Shown in pieces: positions 24,100-34,165 of a stretch of 64,000 bases of DNA. The position numbers and the translations under genes are program-made. This stretch comes from Larix kaempferi. Lineage: Eukaryota; Streptophyta; Pinopsida; Pinales; Pinaceae. How positions within the stretch are numbered: position 1 is the first letter of the stretch; the number at the start of each line of letters is the position of its first letter. The DNA lies in the NCBI GenBank assembly GCA_027924585.1, contig BSBM01001138.1, positions 13,573,001 to 13,637,000 on the forward strand, written 5' to 3'. Under the pieces are notes generated by a model that saw only the letters and a program-made list of their open reading frames with translations, was not told the origin of the DNA and made no database searches.

Positions 24100-24556
24100 C
24101 ACCATATGAATATCTAGAACCTGACAATTTAACTCTTCCAACAGCTTTGCTAAGCCCTGCCCCTTTACCAATTTGGTAGGTTTAATATCAACGTCATATT
24201 CCATGACCTTAGCTATCCATATTCCTCTTTTTCCTTCACTGTCAGGCTGGACCAAAATTTCTTTAACTACTATGTTAGGAACATAATCCAAAACCTTAGA
24301 ATGCAAAACATAAATCCTGAATAATTTCAAAGCCTTAACCAATGCATAGGCTTGTTTCTCCATAGTACTATACTTTAACTTTGAATCTCTTAATGTTTTG
24401 ATAAAGAATGAAATTGGTTGTTCCAAACCATCTGAATTCTTTTGTAATAAAACAATAGATATAGTGTCTTCAGATGCAAATGAGAAAATTGAGAATTCCT
24501 TGGAAAAGTCGGGACTTATAAGAACTGGTGCCTCTACAGGTGCTTGCTTTATCTTT
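24100..24556 (-). pseudogene. gypsy-1 RNase H (retroelement type)
   Basis: Words SPDFSKEFSIFSFASEDTIS, EQPISFFIKTLRDSKLKYS and EKQAYALVKALK, followed by WIAKVMEYDVDIKPTKLV, are typical of the RNase H that follows RT in Ty3/gypsy elements. It is out of frame with RT: the RT block stops at 24557 and RNase H continues one base off. The catalytic Asp of the first strand (SPDFSKEF) and the later Glu (MEKQAYAL) are visible. Confidence 0.85.
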
Positions 24557-25690
24557 TCAAATGAAATCCCTAGCCTTGGCTGACCATTTGACTTCTCTGT
24601 CTTTTTTAAGCATCTCGGTAATAGGTTTAATTATCTCTGCAAAATTAGAGATGAACCATCTTAAGAAAATTATTTTCCCAATGAAAGATTGAACAACTTT
24701 TTTGTTCCTGGGAATGTTGATCTTTAAGATGGATTTTACACGTTCTGGGTCTATCTTAATTCCTTCAGCAGAGACTACTATATGACCTAAGAGCTTACCT
24801 TCTGTCATGGAAAAATGAGACTTCTTTGGATTTAATGATAATCCAAATTTCCTGCACTTTAGAAAATTTTGTTTCAGATGCTTTAAACGTTCATCATTAG
24901 ATTTAGAAAATACTGTAATGTCATCAAGATAAATGAACACAAACTTTTCTTTCTCACCAACGAAGGCTATATCCATAGCCCTCTGGAATGTAGCACCTGC
25001 ATTCATAAGCCCAAAAGGCATCTTGTCATATATAAATGCACCCCAAGGTGTTGTAAAGGCTATCTTTTCCCTATCCTCCGGCTATACTGCGATCTGGTTA
25101 TAACCAGAGAAACCATCAATCATTGATATCCTCTGAGAGCCTACCACTCTTTACAAGATTTGATCAATTTTGGGCAATGGGTAGTTATCTTTGAGAGAGC
25201 ATCTGTTCAAGTTACGGAAATCCACACAAAGCCTTATGTCTCCATTCTTTTTGCGTACTGGAACCAGATTTGCTACCCAAGAAGAATACCTAAGAGGTAT
25301 AATGATTTTGGAATCTAGCAATTTTTTGACCTCTTTTTCAATAACAGGAAGCAATACTGGATTAACTCTTCTAAGATTTTGTCTGAAAGGCTTAGTATTT
25401 GGCTTCAAAGGAATTTTATGTTGGATAATGCTGGTGTTATAAGTCCTCAGATATTCATATGACCAAGCAAAAATATCAATAAATTCTTTCAGCAAATTAA
25501 CATACCTGTTCCTTTCTTTTTCTGAGAGTGTCTTGGATATCTTAATCATTTTTGGCTCATTTTTAGACCCAATATTATAACTCAAGACATTTTCTTTTGT
25601 AGACTGTATTGTTGGTTTTAACAAGGTATCATCCTTTGAGAATAATCTCTCAAGAGGCACAATGCCCTTGGGAATAAATTCCCTTTCAAT
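24557..25690 (-). pseudogene. gypsy-1 reverse transcriptase
   Basis: The fingers region has KEVKKLLDSKIIIPL, WVANLVPVRKKNGDIRLCVD and FRNLNRCSLKDNYPLP. The active site is FVFIYLDDITVFS (YLDD), and MPFGLMNAGATFQRAMD precedes it. Two in-frame stops, TAA 25151-25153 and TAG 25082-25084, lie between the fingers and the palm while the frame is otherwise kept. A one-base change near 25680 shifts this frame relative to the RNase H-like domain upstream. Family assignment is secure from the motifs; activity is lost. Confidence 0.93.
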
Positions 25691-25839
25691 TCCACTACCT
25701 CATGATTTCCAATTGAATTATTTGTGTATGGACTCTTTTCATCACAGTCAATATCTTGATCCTGATCAATCAATGAATATGAAAAATCCTCTATCAACTC
25801 TAGAAATTCCTTAAGCTCCTGATCATCCTAAAAAACTTT

Positions 25840-26304
25840 TCAATGTTTGATATTATATGGAACTGATGGTTTGTATCTTACTTCAATTGGGTACTTAAGA
25901 TGAGTTAATTTTGGAACTCTGAAGTAGGTTGCTGCCAAAGCCAATGAATCTGTTGTTTGATTATGATCCCTTGGGATATAGGTTATGTTGAAAGCAATGA
26001 AAAAATTATCAATTAAATCCCAGACTTCATTCTGGTATACTTTGAACAAAGACTGTTTCACCTGATACACATTCCTTACTTGTTGTACTATTAATTCAGA
26101 GTCACCAAACACAGCAAGCTATTGAATGCCTAAGTATTTTGTATCCCTTAACCCAAGAATCAATGCTTCATACTCAGCGATATTATTGGTGGTTTGGAAT
26201 TCCAACTTATACATCAAAGAAGTGATCTCACCTCCGGAAGAAATAAGTACAACACCAGCTCCTTCTCCCTCTTTACATGATGAACCATCAAAGAACAGCT
26301 GCCA
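25840..26304 (-). pseudogene. gypsy-1 additional archaeal-type RNase H, upstream of RT
   Basis: From 26304 the frame reads WQLFFDGSSCKEGEGAGVV, then NNIAEYEALILGL, then VFGDSELIVQQV, then PRDHNQTTDSLA. The four acidic residues of this RNase H type (Asp in FFDGSS, Glu in AEYEAL, Asp in GDSE, Asp in TTDSLA) are all present. A TAG (26119-26121) interrupts it between GLRDTKYLGIQ and LAVFGDSE. A frame change near 26305-26340 separates it from the protease. In the Tat elements I know of, such a domain usually sits between RNase H and integrase; here it follows protease and precedes RT. Confidence 0.88.
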
Positions 26305-27311
26305 TAAGGGCCATCTTGATCCTCCCTTTTGGGTTGAACTAGATTGTCTCTCTGAACTTGCAAAACACCTGTAGAATCATCATTCAAATGTAACATACAA
26401 GAATCAAAGTTATCTTGTATTGAGTATATTGGATGGTTTGTAGGATTTTTGTCATCACTCACCAAGTATGCAAGTTGTACCTCTCTATAAAGTCTCCTGT
26501 ATTCTCCTCCAAATATTGGTATTGAAGCATAAGACAAATCCATTTGCAGAGTTCCTCCTATCTTTTTTTCCCATGACCGTGATAATAGCATACCAAACTT
26601 AGGAGAAACATCAGCTACAACAACATCCATAAGCACACTCTTCATTGGCAGCTGAGCAAGATTTACCACAAGGTCTTTAATGACTCCAAGACATTTTACT
26701 GCTCTAGAGTCAAAGGCATATAGGTCCTGATAGGGTTTAGTAACAAACAACCCTAAAGATTCCATGACTTCCTTAGGCATGAGATTATGTGAGGCACCAG
26801 AGTCTAAAAGATAGTTATGTAGCATCTGATCATGAATAGTAAGTGTGATATAAAATGGAGGAGGAAAGTGGGATTTATTATCTGGTTGATCAGATGTCTT
26901 AGAACCAGAAATAATAGTCGGATTTTCATCCTGGAAATTAATAACATCTGAAGGGATAGGAGTAACTGAAGAGTTTAGGATTTTAAGAGTAGGCTCTCTG
27001 TATGAATTATTCTTTACCAAATCAGTTAATGGAATGGGAATTTTGATTTTACTAATCTCATGTTCCAAACTAAAATGATCAATTTTGCCAACTTCCTCCG
27101 CTTCTGTAATTTTATTCCCATCTCTTTGTTGTTCCTGCTTTTTTTGACAAGACACCCCTTCTTTAGTAGGAACACCCTTCACCTTCCTATTTCCTGCTAC
27201 TGCTTGCTTCATCCCTGACCTAAGACCATATGAATTCAGCTGTATCTCCTGATAAACCTCTGGCATATATGATTCTTGTTCAAAACAATCTGTTTCATGA
27301 TAATCTGCCAT
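26305..27311 (-). pseudogene. gypsy-1 aspartic protease region
   Basis: The frame is open on the minus strand for 365 codons (26214-27311). The first 150 residues are a charged linker with IPIPLTDLVKNNSYREP. The retropepsin active site is LLDSGASHNLMP with Asp at about residue 170, followed by a LMDVVVADVSPKFGMLLSR strand and GGTLQMDLSYASIPIF, which recurs in the gypsy-2 remnant at 53.4 kb. The last 30 codons of the frame are a shadow of the RNase H domain read out of frame. It is in frame with gag, so gag and protease probably formed one polyprotein. Confidence 0.87.
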
Positions 27312-27458
27312 CTTTGCATAATGATATTCAGCCTTAGTAAAAAATTTAGAAGAAGAAACATCATCTAATTGATCTATATTAGGTTCTAAGTCTTCAACCT
27401 ACATGTGATCTACTTCATATGACACATCATCTCGTATCGGATTATTTTAGAAAGGAGG

Positions 27459-28518
27459 TTAAATCCTTTGCTCCTCATTATCTCTTCTTTCTCTTTGAAT
27501 ATCATTGTTTCTTCTCTCTTTGGGTATGAATCTAGGAGCAAAATTACATCTGAATTGATTTGGATTTTGATATCCTTCCTTCATAGGTCTCTTTTGATTC
27601 TTTTCCATGTCTAACCTATTAAATTTTGCAGACGGGTTCTTGATCAACTTAGTCATCTCATCCAATTTATTATCTTATGGCTTTCCAGTAGAAGTTGATG
27701 GTATCATTTATTTTTTACCCTTTTTATCAAGCATTTGAGATTCTGATTCCTTAAGTTTGCTTGATGCCAACATGTTTGACTCAACTTCTAATGCAGCTTC
27801 TTGCATGTTTAACAAGGTCACAGACCTTCTTTCTCTTAATAAAAGTGAAAACTCAGAATCAAAGGAATTAGCATAAGTAAGCTTGGTTGATGTCTCAAAA
27901 GGTTTAATTTCAGCAGGTATCCTACTGTACATCTTATTGAACCACTTTGAAAAATCTACAACTGTTTCATTATGTTTTCTTTTCAAAGCTCCAAATTCAG
28001 TGATGTAATAAAAATAATCTTTAGTGTCCCCCCACTGTCTCATAAACACATCCTCTAAAGCCTCTATCCCATCAATAGAGTTTACAGGTAACTCTCTGAA
28101 CCATTTTCTCACCTCTCCATCCATACTTTGTACAAACATCCTCATCCAAACATCCTTAGCCTCAATGTTTTTATTATCTGCATAGCTAGAAAATGCATTC
28201 CAATGCTCTTCTATAGTAACATCACCTTGACCATTGAACCTAGGAAGATATTTCTGATAGTCACCTCCAAGAAGGGAATTAAGAGGATGACGCAAGACCA
28301 AAGGAGAATATATTGCAGCCATTATGCGATCCATCATATCTAGGGGCTGACCAGCCATGTTTGGGCTAACTTGGTTTGGTGGAGAAGGAGGATTGTTGGA
28401 TTTAACCTGACTTGATGTGGAAGTAGGATTCTGAATTTTGAGTTGACTAATTAAGATCCTACTCATGAGAGGAGTATAAGGTGGAAGTTGAGATTTCAAT
28501 GAAGAACCACCTGAGTCT
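27459..28518 (-). pseudogene. gypsy-1 gag, central and C-terminal part
   Basis: The capsid-like region has YLPRFNGQGDVTIEEHWNAF, WMRMFVQSMDGEVRKWFREL, FMRQWGDTKDYFYYITEFGA and FDSEFSLLLRERRSVTLL, the retrotransposon gag fold of plant gypsy elements. The frame meets a TAA (27708-27710), runs on in frame as a basic segment (27459-27665) and meets further stops before protease. I see no CCHC zinc knuckle. The copia insertion enters at 28518/28524; the codons before it continue on the far side at 29988 in the same frame once one target duplication is discounted. Confidence 0.85.
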
Positions 28519-28523
28519 AAAAG

Positions 28524-28981
28524 TGTTCGGGTACACAGGGTACTACCAAAGGACCGAACACCAAGAGCAACCACTTCACACAAACATATCACAGATCAAC
28601 ACACCGATGTTTTGACGTGGTTTAAACCCTCTTGAGGGAAACACTCCACGGCCCCGGCCAAATAGCTTCTACAGGACAATTTATTATGCAAAGAAAGAAA
28701 GTTACAAATGAGCTTCTCATAATCGATCAACTAAACAATGACCCTCCATGCTCTTTAAATAGAGATCATGGACCAATCGGGTGTTAATCCATGGATCAAG
28801 GTTAGGTTTTATCTAAGAGAAGTTGAGTCGTCGGATCACTCTATGTCGGAAACATATCGTGACCGTCGGATTAAGTATTTACAAATGCATACTAATGCAT
28901 ACTAAAGAAACACACTATCCCTAACGGATATATTACACAAGTTGATCTTAACTAACTCCTAAGTGTCTAAATATCCTAACA
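28524..28981 (-). repeat. copia-1 3' LTR (458 bp)
   Basis: Begins TGTTAGGATATTTAG and ends CCGAACA on the minus strand. A TATA-like CTATTTAAAGAG (minus) is at 28752-28763. Its first part (28567-28981) aligns with 29568-29982. Confidence 0.9.
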
Positions 28982-29063
28982 TCCCCCCTTAAGAACAACT
29001 TGGGATAGGATTGAAGGATTTACAAAAGTGACACTATTAGGAGAAGGAAGGAGGCATTAGAGC

Positions 29064-29563
29064 CTATCCCCCCTTAATGACAAGTTCCTGAACTCCTAAC
29101 ATAGATCGAAGTTTAGAAAACTTCGCTTCTGTAAGAGACTTGGTGAAGATGTCTGTAACTTGATCATCTGTAGGGCAAAAGAGCACTTCAAGAACCCGAT
29201 CATGAACAAGATTTCTGATGAAGTGCATATGTAGCTCAATGTGTTTGTTGCGTTGATGTAGAACTGGATCTTTGGCAAGCTTGATGGCACTTTGATTGTC
29301 GCACCAAAGTGGAGTAGGCTGCTGCTGCTCGAATCCAAACTCTGAAAGTATCTGTCGAAGCCATAAAGCTTCCTGACTGGCATTAACTGCTGCTCGATAT
29401 TCTGTCTCTGCTGAAGAAAGAGCAAGAGCTTGTTGTTTCTTACAAGCCCAAGTAATAGGTCCAGATCCCAGACTGAAAACATAACCTGCAGTAGACTTTC
29501 GATCATCAGGATCGCCGGCCCAATCTGAATCAGTGAAACCAACCAACAAAGGTTCCCCCCCTG
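29064..29563 (-). pseudogene. copia-1 RNase H fragment
   Basis: 161 open codons, 5'-truncated, with the copia RNase H signature: FTDSDWAGDPDDRKSTAGY, ALSSAETEYRA, LWCDNQSAIKLA and the final TDDQVTDIFTKSL. These carry the catalytic Asp, Glu, Asp and Asp. It is the C-terminal end of a Pol polyprotein, terminating shortly before the polypurine tract. Its 5' end joins the truncated LTR directly at about 29564, so it never had its own start. Confidence 0.9.
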
Positions 29564-29567
29564 TACT

Positions 29568-29982
29568 GCAACCACTTCACACAAACAGATCACAAATCAA
29601 CACACCGATGTTTTGACGTTGTTTAAACCCTCTTGAGGGAAACACTCCACGGCCCCGGCCAAATAGCTTCTACGGGACAATTTATTATGCAAAGAAAGAA
29701 AGTTACAAATGAGCTTCTCATAATTGATCAACTAAACAATGACCCTCCATGCTCTTTAAATAGAAATCATGGACCAATCGGGTGTTAAGCCACGGATCAA
29801 GGTTAGGTTTGATCTAAGAGAAGTTGAGCCGTCCGATCACTCTATGTCGGAAACATATCGTGACGGTCGGATTAAGTATTTACAAATGCATACTAATGCA
29901 TACTAAAGAAACACACTATCCCTAACGGATATATTACACAAGTTGATCTTAACTAACTCCTAAGTGTCTAAATATCCTAACA
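29568..29982 (-). repeat. copia-1 5' LTR, truncated (415 bp)
   Basis: Aligns nearly base for base with 28567-28981 and has the same TATA-like box (about 29753-29764). The 43 bp at the internal end are gone, replaced by the RNase H junction. Confidence 0.9.
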
Positions 29983-29987
29983 AAAAG

Positions 29988-30260
29988 TTCATCTTTGACC
30001 TTTTCAGTAGACAAAGGATTAGTGTAAACCTAAAAAGTGACAATTTGAGTGGTAGGGATAAGAAGAGGCAAGTCTTGTTCTTTTTCTTCTTCCTTAAGTT
30101 GTGATTCTGGTATGATTATGGATGAAGGATAATGAAATTCTCCTGATAAGGTAGAGCTCAATTTTTTCCTAGCTTCCTTTAAAATCTGTTCTGGATCTGA
30201 AACTCCTGGATGCAAGGGAGATGTAGGGTTCGCTCTAGTCCCAAACTTCTTTGGAGACAC
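29988..30260 (-). pseudogene. gypsy-1 gag, N-terminal part
   Basis: The frame reads PKKFGTRANPTSPLHPGVSD, ILKEARKKLSSTLSGEFHYP, then TAG (30030-30032), and goes on in frame to the copia junction. The first codon of the open stretch is GTG, so it is not a proven start; the true start may lie in the leader between 30260 and the primer site or has been lost. Confidence 0.65.
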
Positions 30261-30379
30261 AATTACTTTCCCTCAACAACCTGGTGAAAATTGTAGTCTT
30301 GAAAAGAATGTACTGATTTTTTTCACCTTCAAAATCAGATCTATTGATGTCAAGCCCAGGGAAGACATTCTTCACTTGT

Positions 30380-30398
30380 GTCCCCGACAACGCCGCCA
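30380..30398 (-). other. gypsy-1 primer binding site
   Basis: On the minus strand the 19 bases TGGCGGCGTTGTCGGGGAC begin five bases inside the 5' LTR end (30404). This is close to the complement of the 3' end of plant tRNA-Asp (TGGCGCCGTTGCCGGGGA from memory), the primer typical of Tat/Athila-type elements. Two mismatches fit the age of the copy. Confidence 0.8.
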
Positions 30399-30867
30399 GA
30401 AGATGTTATCACTAGATTTTGTACCTAGACTACTGAGGATCAAAGCCTAGAGAAATCTTAAAACTATTGGGAGAATGGCTAGATATGTGAGTTTATAAAC
30501 AAATGAATAAAGCTGAGATCAGGCTGGCATATCAAGTTACTAAACAGTGAAAGTATAAACATACTAAACAAAGATATAAAAATTACGAGAATGAAATTAT
30601 GTAAGGAACGAGCAGGTTCTATCCAGATCATTGACAAGTTACAAATCATTCATAAGAAACAAAGAATAGAAACACATCTATCCAAGAGAAAGAATCATGA
30701 ATCAAACATAATATTTATCATTTCATATATTAAAACAGAACTGGCTCAGTTCGCACATAATCACTTCAAAGCATTCTTATAAACAAAGGAAATGTAATAC
30801 ATGCCTGTATAATAAAGCTTCAGTCTAATCTCCACCATATAAACCTTCATACTGTCTATTAAGACTT

Positions 30868-30879
30868 CTTATATACAAA
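30868..30879 (-). promoter_or_regulatory. TATA-like element of the gypsy-1 5' LTR
   Basis: TTTGTATATAAG on the minus strand, about 465 bp before the LTR/internal junction. It would set R-U5 at roughly 0.4 kb and U3 at about 2.4 kb. Confidence 0.45.
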
Positions 30880-31107
30880 ATTTACAAAACTGAAACAGTT
30901 TTACGATCCATATTTCATGGATCTGAATAATCCCAAAATAGCGAATTTGTTTACATTTAACTGTCTCGAATAACTTCAAAGATAAGCCTAATCTCTAATC
31001 CTAACAACTGTATAAACAAAATATAATATTATCAACTAACAGTTGTCCAATCCTAATTGCTTATCAAAAATGACCTGGCTCTGGTACTTAACTCGTTCAT
31101 AATCAGT

Positions 31108-32604
31108 TTAAAACTTCTTGGCTGCATCAGCTAGAATGGTCAAGCCATCTAGTGCTTGCGACCTTTTCACCAACCGAGGTTTTTCTACTTCCATGACTTG
31201 AAATCGATCTTGAAGGTCCTTATTTTTCTTTACAAGTTCCTCATATTGCTGATGTATAACCTTTTTTTCTTCAAGATTTTGTTAGACATTGTGATGAGTT
31301 CCTGATACTTATCATCTTTCTCTTCCAAATCCTCTCGCAGTCGCTTGTTAGCAATCATCAATTTTTCATTTGAATCTTGGAGATATCTGTTTTGCTCTTT
31401 AAAGGATTGCAAAGACCTTTTGATTTCGTCTAGCTCCAATACCGATTCCATTCTTTCCAACTGCACAGGAGTTTCATCAATTTCTAAAAGTTTTGAACCT
31501 GAACCAATTTCATACTCAGCTACCTTTTGTTTATCCCTACAGAACCAATCCGGTATATACCCCGAATCTCCTTGAATTTCTACTAGGGTTTTCTTTGCTA
31601 TGAAATACTCTTCATCTGCAACATGTGCCTCCTCATCACTATCAACCAAAAGAACTTCATCTTGTCCTTCATTTGATGAAACTTCTTGAACCTTTATATT
31701 TTCTCCAATAACCCTAGGAGTATTAGGAACACTAATTTCTTCTTTCTGGGCTTCAACAACAATTTTCTTCTGCACTTCTATACTAGAAACCTCTGGGATA
31801 TATTCATTTACAGGCTCATTTACTATAGCTTCGAACTCTTCTTTTGGTTGTTCATTCTCGAGCACAGTTACTTCCTTTGTCTGTTCTTTACATTTCTTCT
31901 TTATTCCCTTGTCATTATGATGCTTATGTATTTCATTTTGAACCTGACCAGAAGAGAAAGTAGTTCCAAGTTTTACCTTTCGTGTTCAACTCGGTAATTA
32001 TCAACAGTTTGATTAGGTCATGATGAAACAAGGAATGACTGGTGTGCTAATGGTGTTTTTGAACCCGAGTGACCATCTTTTGTATGCTTTTATACAAATA
32101 AAAGGGAAAATCCATCTTGGAGTCACCATTTAAATGCAATAAAAATCTCATATGGTACTTGAGTATCATAGCATACCGACCCTCACAGGTTATGTAACTC
32201 TGAATCATGCTTAATAGAGCTCTCCATACTGGCTTGACTCTACTCCAATGAATACCATTTTTCTAATTTAGCTTCTCGAAGCCAGGCAACAGAAACTGAC
32301 CGAGGTCCACTTCAAATGGCTGCTTCTTAAACCATTTTTCACCTTCCGAAGGTATACCAATAGCCTCTGCAATGGTGACCTCATCAAATTTCAAAGCTAG
32401 GGTTTGAAAGTCCACCATAGAATCCCTGTAATTCTTCACAAATGCATTTGTTACCTGTACATTATAACCCTTTATTCTTTTGCAGAGAAAGAACCATCCG
32501 ACGGTCTTCATCATTGCTGCACATCTGGGAAATTCATCAACCCACTGAATATTTTCTGGTTCGAATCTACATAGTTTTCCACTAGTTCTTTTAGCCATTG
32601 CCAT
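31108..32604 (-). pseudogene. U3-encoded open frame, 5' LTR copy (about 500 codons)
   Basis: Starts MAMAKRTSGKLCRFEPENI at 32604. The first block is 113 open codons ending at the shared TAG (32263-32265). The same frame reads on through VKPVWRALLSMIQSYITCEG, then a stop and frame change near 31940-32080. The 211-codon block 31230-31865 is acidic and ends in a coiled-coil-like repeat (FKEQNRYLQDSNEKLMIANK). After a frame change near 31260 the frame ends at 31108 with LDGLTILADAAKKF. There is no zinc finger, protease or RT motif and no clear signal peptide. Orientation is the same as gag-pol. It could be a captured host gene or a lineage-specific accessory gene. Confidence 0.55.
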
Positions 32605-33247
32605 GGTGATATGAAGCTTCTGCTAGCTCGTGTTCCTGTTACAACATTCCACAGAGAAATATGCACTATGAAGAGAAAGGTCGATAGGATTAGCTAAAAC
32701 TTAAAATCATGATCTTAGAAAATCTTCGAAAATAGGGTCCCTGTACATCACGGTATAATTACATTGCATTGTTTGCAACATGCATCTGAACCTTGTACAT
32801 TTAATTATTAACCAGGATTGTCCTTCAGCCATGCGTCCTTTTACTCTCAACAGGTGGAAACAATTTGGCAGCGCCATCTCATCCTCATTATTCAATGTGC
32901 TACCGGTATGTGCCAAATCAGAATTTGAAATAACATCACCATGAAAAACCACCGAACTTTCATCATTCAGAAGTAAGGGCTCCTTTATTAGGCAAACCAC
33001 AACCATTCAAACATTAGGTTATGCATATATTTCAAGAAAGAACTTTAAATATTTAATGCAACCGAGCCTTATTTGTTATAAAATAGAACAATGATAAAAA
33101 GAACCTCTTTTAAAAGAAAACCCTAAGCACTAAGATAAAATCTATGGACAACAAAGCTCTAAGCTAAACAAGGGTGAGTTTTGGGAAAACAAAGTCTTTT
33201 AGGAAACATTTCTAAATTTGAACTAGGATACAAATCTAGAGATAACA

Positions 33248-33968
33248 TACTGTCTATTTTTTTTTTGATATGATATGTACTTCTGAGTTAAGCACCACTT
33301 TAATTGTAAATTTTAATGTTGGAGACCCCCAAATTGCAATTTTGAGAATGAATTTTTACAATTTCATAAATTGTAAAGTAGAAGGGGGTCTCAGAATCCA
33401 TCCATCTACAACGTTAAAATTTATAAAATTTTGACAATAAAATTTTACAATTTTGTAAATTTTAACGTGTAGATGGATTCAAATACCCCACCATTAAAAT
33501 TTACAAAATTAATCATTTTTTATCCTATGATTAAATTAGTCACATTTTTTATCCTCACTAAATTAGTCATTTATTTTAGTCATTTTTAATTGCGATCACT
33601 TAAAATTGCTCAAATTTGGTCATATTTCACTTAAAAACACTGTGGTGACCAAATGTTTTGGTGGTTCAGTCATTTATTTCACTTGGTGACCAACGTTTTT
33701 GGTGGCATGGTCATTTATCACCCATTTTTCTACTAGTGGTAAAAGTATATAAAAATGTATGGTACTAGTATAAGAGTAGGGAATTCATGCTTGTGCTATA
33801 GTGATCTATATAAAAATAATTGTTGTAAACACTCATTAAGAGTGTTGTTAATAGATGAATGGTAGAGATCACTAGTTTGTTGGTTGTTCCCTAAAAAGGT
33901 TTTCTAGGATAAATTTTATGTGTATTGTGTGACTTTGTTTTTGTACCATTGTTTGATTTGTTTAACTA
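33248..33968. other. No gene; imperfect hairpin at 33394-33480
   Basis: GAATCCATCCATCTACAACG (about 33396) faces its reverse complement near 33448-33480 (TTTTAACGTGTAGATGGATTC), giving arms of about 33 bp. A related single arm recurs near 33485-33505 (ACCATTAAAATTTACAAAATT). Beyond 33540 a short repeat (GTCATTTATTTCACTTGGTGACCAA) occurs. No coding signal. Confidence 0.6.
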
Positions 33969-34165
33969 CTAGCATAGATCCATCTTAAACCTGGATCTAT
34001 TAAGCATTGAGAGGGATCTAATTTCTTGAGGTGTAAATTTTTTATCTTAAATTTCGTACACATTAAAAAAAAAAGTTATCTTAAAAAATGTTTACACCTC
34101 AAGAAATTGGATCCCTCTTAGTGCTTAATAGATGTGGGTTTAATATTGATCGATGCTGGTTTTTA
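33969..34165. mobile_element. Fold-back (MITE-like) element, copy 3
   Basis: AGCATAGATCCATCTTAAAC and GAGAGGGATCTAATTTC on the left are mirrored by GAAATTGGATCCCTCTTAG and GTTTAATATTGATCGATGCTGG on the right, across an A-rich loop near 34065. Here the whole length folds back on itself, not just the ends, which separates it from copies 1 and 2. Confidence 0.65.

Larger units (their letters stand above)
28524..29982 (-). mobile_element. Deleted Ty1/copia element nested in gypsy-1 gag (copia-1)
   Basis: The target duplication AAAAG is exact at 28519-28523 and 29983-29987. The outer ends are TGTTCGG (28524) and CCTAACA (29982). The left LTR is 28524-28981 (458 bp). The right LTR copy is 29568-29982 (415 bp) and lacks the 43 bp corresponding to 28524-28566. 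Between them only an RNase H fragment remains. One deletion removed the last 43 bp of the 5' LTR, the primer site, gag, protease, integrase and RT. The polypurine tract AAGGGGGGA (minus, 28982-28990) abuts the 3' LTR. Confidence 0.93.
19752..33247 (-). mobile_element. Full-length decayed Ty3/gypsy LTR retrotransposon (gypsy-1)
   Basis: LTRs at 19752-22605 (3') and 30404-33247 (5') begin TGTTATC and end GATAACA. The flanking 5-mers are TAGTG (19747-19751) and TACTG (33248-33252), a target duplication with one mismatch. The interior reads, 5' to 3' on the minus strand: primer site, gag, protease, archaeal-type RNase H, RT, RNase H, integrase with a C-terminal GRFLKH-type tail. A Ty1/copia insertion occupies 28524-29982. 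The polyprotein has at least six in-frame stops and three frame changes, so it cannot act by itself. The LTRs differ by roughly 4% over the first 150 bp by eye, so insertion was not recent. The tRNA-Asp-like primer site and additional RNase H point to the Tat/Athila side of plant gypsy elements. Confidence 0.93.
30404..33247 (-). repeat. gypsy-1 5' LTR (2,844 bp)
   Basis: Bounded by TGTTATC (30404) and GATAACA (33241-33247). It aligns with the 3' LTR throughout with scattered substitutions and small indels. The TATA-like box is at 30868-30879 (minus). Confidence 0.92.

Noticed and set aside
26214-26304. C-terminal 30 codons of the protease frame
   Set aside because: This stretch is the additional RNase H read in the wrong frame, so it was not counted as protease.
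29096-29593. Minus-strand frame of 165 codons
   Set aside because: It is an out-of-frame reading of the copia-1 RNase H and LTR; the true frame has all the RNase H motifs.
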